A stretch of 64,000 bases of DNA from Diphasiastrum complanatum (taxonomy: Eukaryota > Streptophyta > Lycopodiopsida > Lycopodiales > Lycopodiaceae): the NCBI GenBank assembly GCA_029204225.1, contig CM055106.1, positions 13,672,294 through 13,736,293 on the forward strand. Direction: 5' to 3'. A program made the position numbers and the translations under genes. Of the stretch, positions 56,367-64,000 are shown piece after piece. Under the pieces are notes generated by a model. It was given only the letters and a program-made list of their open reading frames with translations, ran no database searches and was not told the origin of the DNA. How positions within the stretch are numbered: position 1 is the first letter of the stretch; every line of letters begins with the position of its first letter.

Positions 56367-57183
56367 TGCATAATTGGAAGATGTTAATCTCTCACTGTGC
56401 TCTAAGAAATGTTAACCAGATCAAGACATCTTCTTGGTGAGAAATTCTAGTAATGATAAAAAATGGAGTTGAAAGGATGTTGCTTGCTATCTCAATCTAG
56501 GATCTAACACAGAAGTTGATCCACCCTATGAAATCTAGCAACAAATCATGAGAACAAATTCTCAATACAAAAAATCAATCTATCTTGAATCTGGATCTTG
56601 CTTCAGTCACAAAAGAAGAAGCACATGCAAGCAAGAAGTCTATCTCTCCCACGAGTTTCAAAATACTGATAAACTCTCTATTAACTTACTTTCGACTCAA
56701 ACACAGTAATATGTGTGAAATGAAAAGTCTAAGACCTCAGAACACTCACTTCTATCCAATTCTGCTTGATTGACAGTGAAAATTGATGAAAATGGTGAAA
56801 AAGACAGATGTGTGCTCTTTGGCATATCCCATGAGTTGAGTACCCTCTCAAACTCTCTGATTGCCTAAAACTCTTCTAAGAATAAATCAGATTGATTTAG
56901 AAATAGGAGCAGCACATTCTACTCTTCAATACCTATCCAACAAGCTATAGAACATCAAATTTGGATCATTCCTTGAGAAGTAGCACTCATTAATGAGGGT
57001 TGATTTCACACGTGTGGGCTCTCTGTCCATACAGAGCTCCGCTGGATCAGATCAGCCTTGATTTGATCCACTTATGATCCTCATATTGCTTGTTTCTCAG
57101 CGAGTTTGAATCCCTCTCCCAAATCTGAGTTCCTGCAAGCAAAAACACTGATGATCTGATGTATACACCCTCACCTCTTCAAA

Positions 57184-57195
57184 GCATGAAGCTCA
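57184..57195 (-). other. Deleted primer-binding site of element L
   Basis: The element strand reads TGAGCTTCATGC next to the LTR. Restoring a seven-base gap after TG would give the usual TGGTATCAGAGC start, so most of the tRNA-complementary sequence appears lost. Confidence 0.65.
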
Positions 57196-57913
57196 TGTGA
57201 AGTTTTTAGCACGTGTGAACTTCACCACACACCCTACAGAATCTTACTGAGGTGTTGTGATTGCACAAGATTGATCAAAGAACAGTATGCTTGAAAAATC
57301 TAAGGCAAGAGCACAATGGCATACTTCAGATGAAAAAATCTAACTCTTCACTATGAGAAATGAATGTCAGAAATAATTCTCTAAGTGTTCAGTATGGGAA
57401 AAAGAGGCTGCTCTCAGGTAGAGAGAGAATGAGTCCAAAACACCAAAATATCAATAATCACAATGTGGCAAAACATGCCCAGCTTTTCCTACATGAGAGA
57501 GACTCGAATTCCTACAGTGGAGTTGCATGGAAAGTCCACTTAACTGAACTAATTCACCTACCATAGATCCACATGTGTAAATGCATGCGTGTATGTTGCA
57601 TGTACTGCATGTCAACTCATAAAACTGCCTAGACATGTGTAGATCACTGAAACTACTTTGCATGTTGCATGCACTGATTGCATGTTGCATGCACTAATTG
57701 CATGTGGCTTGCATGCATATAGTAAGACTTTGCATGCTATCTAAACATCTGCATGTCATCATAATTTAACCTATCTAACTCAAATCCGAGCTACACTAGA
57801 AGGATATGTGCTAAAATTAACATTCCTTTTATGTACAACATGAATTTTAGTGGAAATCATCATGGACATGACCCCAAACTCGTGATAGGAAGATAATATT
57901 TTTAATCTTCACA
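57196..57913 (-). repeat. 5' LTR of element L
   Basis: 718 bp. It differs from the left copy by two indels (the GA-rich tract and one extra copy of a GCATGCAC.(G/A)ATT unit near 57670) and by scattered substitutions. Confidence 0.92.
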
Positions 57914-59195
57914 GCAATGTGCTTTGTCAAAGTCACATAGGTTACCTTATAAGAGATCTACATTTAGATCTAAGCCTTTTCAAGTTTGCATTCAGATATT
58001 CATGGTGTTACTACGATTAGCAATGGTGGTGCTAGGATGTATGTAATCTTAATTGATGATTTTAGTAGATTTTGTTGGGTATATCTACTAATGATCAAGG
58101 ATGAAGTGTATGATGTCTTTTACATATTCAAGATTTCAAGGGAGGTCCATTTCTCTACGAAAATCAAGTGCTTGAGTGACAATGGTGGTGAGTATATTTC
58201 TACCAAGTTTAAAGCTTTTTGTGATGAGCATGGGAGCAAGAGGGCGTACACAAGCCCAAGAACACAACAAAATTGAGTGGCCGAGAGGAAGAATAGAACC
58301 TTGTGTGAAGGTGCTAAATCCAGGAGGTTAGGTGCAAATCTTCTTAAACCATTTTGGGATCAAGCTTTGTTGTGTGCTAATTTTCTATGCAATAGGTGGC
58401 CGAGTGCAACATTGGATGGAAAAACCCCTTTTGAGATGTTGTTTGGTAGAAGGTTGAGTGTCAAGTTCCTCAAAACTTTTGGATGTACTTGCTATATCAA
58501 CATAACTTTTGATGATAGGACAAAGGAGGATCCAGCTTCAAGAAAAGGTATGTTTGTTGGATATAGTGAGGTGAGCAAAGCTTACAAGGTTGACATTCCT
58601 TCTACTAATAAAGTGGTCATTGGAAGAGATGTCATTTTTTATGAGGGAAATATTCCAAAGGTTTTTTCAAATGGTGATGTTGTGGTTGCATCTAACATTC
58701 TTGATGTTGATGGCATGGTTGATGGTACTTTGGATATTGATGATGAAGTGCCTTCATCAAGTCAAAATCCAAGGAGGACATCAAGGCAAAGGCAACAACC
58801 TTCCAGACTCACTTATGATGATAAAGGTAAGCAAGTTGTTGGTGGAACAAACTATGCTTTCCTAACCTCTTTTGATGAACCTACATGTGTAGATGAGGCA
58901 AGGCAAAAAGAGGAGTGGATCCAAGCAATGGATCTTGAGTACCTATCTCTGATGAAGAGCAACACATGGAGGTTGGTGGAACTTCCTAAGGACAAGAAGG
59001 ATATTGGATGCAAGTGGATCTTCAAGGTGAAGACAAACCAAGATGGATTAATCAACAAACACAAGGCAAGGTTGGGGGCTAAAGGATATGCACAAGAACA
59101 TGGTATTGACTATGATGAGACGGTAGACCTTTGCACCTCTGGCAAAGATGGTAAGCATTCGGGTCATCATCTCTCTTGCTACTCTTCAAACACAA
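57914..59195 (+). pseudogene. Integrase and RT start of element K, right half
   Basis: CALSKSHRLPYKRS continues from the left half. DIHGVTTISNGGA (Asp 1), SDNGGEYIS (Asp 2, after an in-frame loss of one residue) and MAERKNRTLCEGAK (Glu; a stop at 58274 lies just before, where E has GVAERKN) are visible, then GMFVGYSEVSKAYKV and the linker. RT ends in IDYDETVDLCTSGKDG by a frameshift; FAPLAKMVSIRVIISLATL can still be read in another frame before homology stops. Confidence 0.9.
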
Positions 59196-60162
59196 GTATG
59201 GACTCACATGTGAACTTTCTTAGACTTCTAATTCCTGTGTAGAAACACCATTTCAATACCATTGATTGATCTTCATATCATGCATCATTGCCTAGGCAAG
59301 CAGGATCTAAGTAATGCAAATCTCATGTGCATATACAATAGTCTACATCTTTTATCTGGCTGTACCCCTTTGCCACTAAGCCGATCAACTAGACTAAGTA
59401 TGTATGTGATCTTAAATGGTCATAAGTTTTTTACAACCTCGTGGGCCCCAGGAAGTCTTACCAGTTCCCAAGTGTTGATTCATACTGATCAATTCCATTT
59501 ATTCCATCATGGGTTCAGACCATAATTGGGCTCCAGCGGCTCTATTGGGCTTCCTTCAGACCATAATTGGGCTCCAGCGGCTCTATTGGGCTTCCTTCAG
59601 ACCATAATTGGGCTCCAGCCATATGTGATCTTTCTTCCTCTTCACCAAACATGACATCTTGTGCAGAATTGGAGGGTTTAAAAACGAGGATTAAATCATA
59701 TCCCTGTGCAGCACTATCAGAATTTAGGGCTAGAAGGAAAATAAGGCGTTACCCCCAGAGATATTCACCTTAGTTAGATTGAGTGATCTGACTTGCAGTA
59801 TTGAGAGAAGGATAGACTTCTGAATCGAGAGGAAGTGTTAGGCTGCTATTAACCAAGTGCTAACGATTCAGAGTTCGTGTGACTTGGAACTGTTAAATAT
59901 GCTCTAAGAGATATTTTCTTGTGAATCTGTTGATATTACACATAAACAAGATAGTTGGTATAGCTATTGTGTTTCCTGCAGTTATTTGCTGGGTACAAGC
60001 TTTACGTTACTGATTTTAAGTACTTTAGATTATGGCCATTATCCTTTAGCTAACACTTTCGAATCAACAGAATAAGGTGAAAAATAAGGTTAAGCTTTTG
60101 AGTGTTCAACAGAATGAATATAATAAACATTGATGCATTATATGCGGTTAGAGTATTAGTAC
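59196..60162. other. AMS intron, upstream end
   Basis: No coding sequence recognised between the broken end of K and the donor of the 60163 exon. It contains the 41-bp minisatellite. Confidence 0.5.
59517..59618. repeat. 41-bp minisatellite, about 2.5 copies
   Basis: Unit AGACCATAATTGGGCTCCAG followed by CGGCTCTATTGGGCTTCCTTC, at 59517, 59558 and 59599 (partial). The copies are identical by eye. Confidence 0.95.
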
Positions 60163-61026
60163 CTTGGTTATCTTTGGGACCAATGCTCGCAAAGAATAAA
60201 GTCTGTCATTCAATTTTTTCCTGCGCTTCCTCTCTGCCACAAGGTTTTTAGAGAGATGTCGCCTTCCAGATCTAGGTACTCCTTTCTCATCCTCATCATC
60301 TATTTGCTCGCTGCAATCAGATGACTCTGCACGTGTCTCATGTTTAATATCTCTATCTGAATTTTCTTTTGACAATCCACTTCCCCGGGGAGACTCTGAG
60401 GCTGCATGGAACGTTTGAGCAGGAACAACTGGTACGCTGATTTCATGAAAGTTTTGGACAAATGCTGACAGATTCTTTTCTAAACGAGAAGAATCTCCAC
60501 TTCCCTCGTACTGTTCTTGCACTGAATGGTGTCCAGTCAGTGGTACTCTTTTTTCTTGTCCAAACAAACTAAGGTGAGTATGTGCGACTTGCGACGAAAA
60601 TTGCTCTGACAAGGGGCCATCGGGCACTCCCCAGGGGTGAGAATCCGTAGATGAACACCACTGAACTTGATTACCTTCAGAGGCAGTATTTAGCTGTAAA
60701 TTTCTTTCGACTAATTCCCCAGTACCACCTGCAGCTCCGTGACTTGGGTAAAACATCTTGAAGGGCTGTTGATCCAGACTCGACTGATAGCCTTGCATGT
60801 TGTCCCTCCCATAACCAAGACTTAAAGCGGATTCCGAGGAAAGATCCAGTGGGGATACATTCGATCCCCCAAGCAGATCGTTTGTATCCAGAAGGCCTTT
60901 ATCATTCCTTAAAGGAATATGAAAACTCTGTAAAGATGTCCTTGTTACATCCCTAACGTTAAACTCCTGCCATGTGTCCCCGCACCGAGACTTCACGTAC
61001 TGTATCAACGCTGCATTCTCAACTAC
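60163..61026 (-). CDS. AMS: AMS-like gene, large exon with basic region and helix 1
   Basis: 288 codons. It begins VVENAALIQYVKSRCGDTW, the end of the bHLH-MYC_N domain. A long Ser/Gln-rich middle follows, then the acidic block SSDCSEQIDDEDEKG, which matches the SDCSDQIDDEDD block of Arabidopsis AMS as I remember it. The basic region KNLVAERKRRKKLND and helix 1 LYSLRALVPKITK close the exon. In the basic region Glu9 and Arg13 are present, as in E-box binders, with Asn in place of His5. The acceptor is TATACAG at 61033-61027 and the donor GTACTA from 60162. It joins to MDRAS across a 33.6-kb intron in phase 0. Confidence 0.95.
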
Positions 61027-61463
61027 CTGTATACAAAACGTATCAATAAGTATCTCACATTTGGAAATTGCATAAGGAGCTTTTGAAAATCCACCCATGC
61101 AATCAATACAATAATTTTTAACCGTACAACATCTGGGTATACAATTAAAAATTCGTGCAATCAACTAAACATTAATCCACAAGAAAGAGTGCAGGATACT
61201 CAGTTGACAGTTGACAGTACACAAACAAAACATAGCTAGCCAATGTCTGGTTTTCATTATTTGATTTCGTGCCATGTTCTGTATCTTGAATGTGGCCATA
61301 TCCAAACGTTAGATTCGGTCCAATTAATACAGCAAGAAAAAATTATCAATGAGCAGGATAAACCTGGCAAGCTCCATTTATTCGTTTCAGAATAACTGCA
61401 ATCTGAAATGCATGATTTACAGTTTCAAGTTTCAACGGATTGCTTGAGGCATTGAGAACTTAC

Positions 61464-61532
61464 ATGACTCGAAATTCCAAGTTCTATGATTCCATTTTGA
61501 GTAGGTATGTAAACCTTTGTTTGCAGTTTGTC
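61464..61532 (-). CDS. AMS: AMS-like gene, small exon, MYC_N domain
   Basis: 23 codons: DKLQTKVYIPTQNGIIELGI plus SSH. It corresponds to the TRVLIPIPGGLVELFATRH strand of the AMS N-terminal domain. The acceptor is TTTGCAG, the donor GTAAGT. In phase 0 at both ends, it joins the next exon as SSH-VVENAAL, parallel to TRH-VAEDQNV. Confidence 0.88.
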
Positions 61533-61859
61533 CTGCAAATTGTAATGATGTTTCATCAGGTGGTCAGAATTATAATAGTACATATGTCCATTTTTTGTCT
61601 AAACGATTGACAGTCGAACGCACTCTACCTTTTAGAGGACGGTATTTTGAAATTGGATTATACTCTGACAAAGAAAGTGACGATGATGCTAATTGCTGCA
61701 GTTAAGTTAAGATAAGTATTTCATCGAGCCGTGAAATGTCAATTTGCTTACGCTTTTAAGATAGAAAGTAGAAGAAAGATAGAGTGACATTATACGAAAC
61801 TACTGTACTAAGGAACCTTTTATGAAATGGCATGTGGACAGTGTGAGCTTGGATCTTAC

Positions 61860-61938
61860 CTGTCCAAGACCAGGATCAGTAGAAACTGGATAGTGCGTCC
61901 ATAGCGGCTGTCCTGAAAGTAGCACTTGACCGAATGAC
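61860..61938 (-). CDS. AMS: AMS-like gene, small exon, MYC_N domain
   Basis: 79 nt; the first base completes a Gly codon with the previous exon, then SFGQVLLSGQPLWTHYPVST and DPGLGQ. It matches the YAETLLTNQTGWL region of AMS, the conserved G..A..G..W motif of bHLH-MYC_N. The acceptor is TTTGCAG, the donor GTAAGA. Confidence 0.85.
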
Positions 61939-63484
61939 CTGCAAAGAGTCTTCCAATTATATTGACTGCAAAGACAGATTCAGGTATGGTTATAGTGAAA
62001 AAAATTTCAAATGCCGAAACAAGGTATTCTCGTGCGCAATAAGAACAGACAATTCTCTTGCTTTCCGTAGAGCAGACTCTAGAACATGTGCAAAACCAGG
62101 GATTCTGGATATGACATAGAATACTGTAGGATTGAGCTCTGACTTTACTTTTGGATTTATGATGCAATTTTGTACATAGAAAATATGCCTCCTGGACTCT
62201 ACATAGTATTATCTTCAGCATGGGATACAGGAGTTTTCTGCCTGCTACAACATCGACTTCATATTAAAATGCTTCATTTTCAAAATTCCATGACTGCGTT
62301 GCTGTTCACACTATATAATCCTAACACAGACCAGCTGATACAACCAGAAGAGAAGAAAGCCATTCAAAAGACGAAGCGAGCGTTCATTAATTTCCTACAG
62401 GAGAACTATAAATGTGTTGCACTCTTGTAAGATGCATGTCATAAAATGAATGTGTAACTGCCATTGAGATATTTGACTCTACTTACTACATGCAGTACAC
62501 TTGGCTTGGCTCGGCTCATTGATAACTGTAAAATCCTAGAGGCAAGTTTTCAGTAACTTGAAAAATAATTTCAGACTACCTCGGAAAAGCGGTAAACTGT
62601 GGAAACGTACAGTGATATAGTCATGCTTGAGCGCCCACTGATTGTTTCCGACACCAAGTAATCAAAACCTTCAAGGCCAAGGGAAGGCAAGTCCGACACT
62701 ACTGTTTGTTTTGACAAGTACTTTCCATCGATGACCTTGGGGTATACTACCATTCAAGTAACGCTGAGGACGAATCATCCAGATAACCTAGAAGCATATA
62801 GGACTTATGAATGCCTTATGATAGATAACGCATTACGACGTTCTACGAATTTGATTGTACCTGCCATGGTCAACCTTACTCAAGACGATCGTCGGCTAGA
62901 TGCTTGTAACGTTCAAATTATCAGTTAAGTACAAATACTTTAATTTATATGTGTCTTGTATCTCTTTAGATCGTCTGGAAGCACCACATGTCCTGCCTAC
63001 AATATAAGTATGAGTATAATAATTATGATGGTAAGTTCAGAAAAATAAACGTACTTCATAACGAAGGCTGTCTTGATAGAAGGTATCAACCTTTTACGTG
63101 AATTTAAACCTTAAATACTAGATTCCTAATATTTCTCTTTGCAAATCTCTATTTTATTGTGATATCACATAATGCATCATTGAGGAAGAGGTATATGGTG
63201 CACGTATAGGTTTAGTGTAGCTCAAACGTTTCGCATTGTAGTAGTGCACTGTGTGCATATTATAGTTGATTTAATCAAAATTCACATCATGCCAGTGAGT
63301 TTCGCATTGTAGTAGTGCACTGTGTGCACCCCATATTATAGTTGGTTTGATTGTACTTTTTTTCCCATCTCGAACAGCGGTTGCATTTGATAGCTCAGCT
63401 ATAGAACTACATAGTTTATTGAAGAGAATATGCGCTTGGAAACTATGTTCGCATCCATGTAGCAAAGCTGCACCACTTTCTTAC
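61939..63484. other. AMS intron of 1.5 kb
   Basis: No retroelement recognised; the intron is free of the insertions that fill the later introns. Contains a 71-bp-period tandem duplication at 63228-63349. The 86-codon plus-strand frame at 62170-62430 has no known domain. Confidence 0.55.
63228..63349. repeat. Tandem duplication, period about 71 bp
   Basis: GTTTCGCATTGTAGTAGTGC starts at 63228 and again at 63299; both are followed by ACTGTGTGCA and ATATTATAGTTG, the second with a four-base CCCC insert. Confidence 0.85.
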
Positions 63485-63688
63485 CCCGTCTGGTCCAACG
63501 GTACAGACGTTGGCATTTCTGAGAGCATTAGACAAGTTTTGGTCACAGCATGAGATACGTAGAGATCTGGACAACGCACAGTCGATCCTTCAAAGTATGG
63601 TGCTGAGGAAAAGACGTCTGATTCTAAAGCATGATGTAAACCTTGACTGGAGGTTCCAACGCAGCAACAACCCACCCATTCAGCAAAC
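63485..63688 (-). CDS. AMS: AMS-like gene, first exon visible, MYC_N domain
   Basis: 204 nt; the first base completes the previous codon (Arg by homology), then FAEWVGCCCVGTSSQGL, and further on CPDLYVSHAVTKTCLMLSEM and PTSVPLDQTG. It aligns with VKWMGCCCGGTE and RTKSCEFLSHLPASIPLDSG of AMS. The acceptor is TTATTCAG at 63696-63689, the donor GTAAGA from 63484. The start codon and the LLEKLRPLVG-type N-terminus must be in an exon beyond 64000; none was found between 63689 and the window end. Confidence 0.9.
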
Positions 63689-63867
63689 CTGAATAACATT
63701 ATCATCCGCCACTTATCAGCAAGAATTAGATATAAGTGAAGACAGAGTGTTAGTTCTTTAATTACAATGAAACATTCTTTAAATAAGGCGTAGACAATGA
63801 GGAACTGACCACATTAGCACACCTCTCTTTCAAGATTATCGTTCCCTAAAGCATTAATGATTGAAGT

Positions 63868-63939
<72 letters not shown>

Positions 63940-64000
63940 CTTCACGGTTGCTCCTTATCACGACTCATAACTCGCCCTGATCAATGCACATTACTGTACG
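63689..64000. other. AMS intron sequence at window end
   Basis: The minus strand has stops in all frames over the last 60 bp and no homology to an AMS first exon. A TC microsatellite occupies 63871-63937. Confidence 0.6.
63871..63937. repeat. (TC)n microsatellite, about 33 units
   Basis: Uninterrupted TC on the plus strand. The third long TC/GA array in the window. Confidence 0.97.

Larger units (their letters stand above)
52021..57913 (-). mobile_element. Copia element L inserted in K
   Basis: 5893 bp; LTRs 52021-52750 and 57196-57913; target-site duplication GCAAT at 52016-52020 and 57914-57918. It carries one long gag-protease-integrase frame but has a premature stop in the gag leader, zinc-knuckle losses, a deletion after RT and a deleted primer-binding site. 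Gag is closest to B and F. Confidence 0.95.

Noticed and set aside
61364-61402. Possible 39-nt micro-exon of the AMS gene with AG and GT flanks (IAVILKRINGACQ)
   Set aside because: It is in frame, but the conserved AMS sequence runs directly from ELGISSH to VVENAAL, and the inserted residues have no counterpart.

Overview
The window looks like plant nuclear DNA, probably from a seed plant with a large, repeat-filled genome. A gymnosperm is my inference, from very long introns packed with Ty1/Copia elements. It holds one host gene and a dense, nested set of retrotransposons. I saw no rRNA, tRNA or CRISPR array and no bacterial-type gene organisation.

Host gene. On the minus strand, six coding exons of a bHLH transcription factor run from 63688 down to 14577: 63688-63485, 61938-61860, 61532-61464, 61026-60163, 26523-26242 and 14747-14577. 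The exons join in frame at recognisable splice sites. Together they encode a bHLH-MYC_N-type N-terminal region, an acidic SDCSEQIDDEDE stretch, a bHLH domain and an ACT-like domain. This architecture matches ABORTED MICROSPORES (AMS), the tapetum/pollen-wall regulator. The first exon (start codon) lies beyond 64000, and the C-terminal exon was not found. One intron of about 33.6 kb splits the bHLH domain; another of about 11.5 kb separates the bHLH and ACT parts.

Transposons in and around the long introns (letters are mine). A (+, 1203-5373), B (+, 5909-9283) and F (-, 9284-14111) are decayed Copia copies downstream of the ACT exon. In the 11.5-kb intron, H (+, LTR at 15364, gag remnant near 18.5 kb) is followed by complete but mutated G (-, 19180-25068, TSD CATTT). 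In the 33.6-kb intron, C (-, 26813-42213) contains non-coding D (+, 30846-41326), which contains E (+, 31596-37456, TSD CGTTA). E has one uninterrupted 1316-residue polyprotein and nearly identical LTRs. An old LINE (-) is split by Copia element I (+, 43955-47672, TSD AACAA). A gypsy-like LTR/chromodomain remnant and a Copia gag remnant follow. Then K (+) is interrupted by L (-, 52021-57913, TSD GCAAT).

Families. Gag N-termini and LTRs group E with K, G with I, and B with F and L; A, C and probably D form a further group. Only E looks intact. The others carry distinct inactivating lesions: a duplicated or frameshifted RT active site, a deleted active site, protease Asp to Asn or Glu, lost zinc-knuckle cysteines, and a deleted primer-binding site. 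E could supply proteins for relatives, but that is inference.
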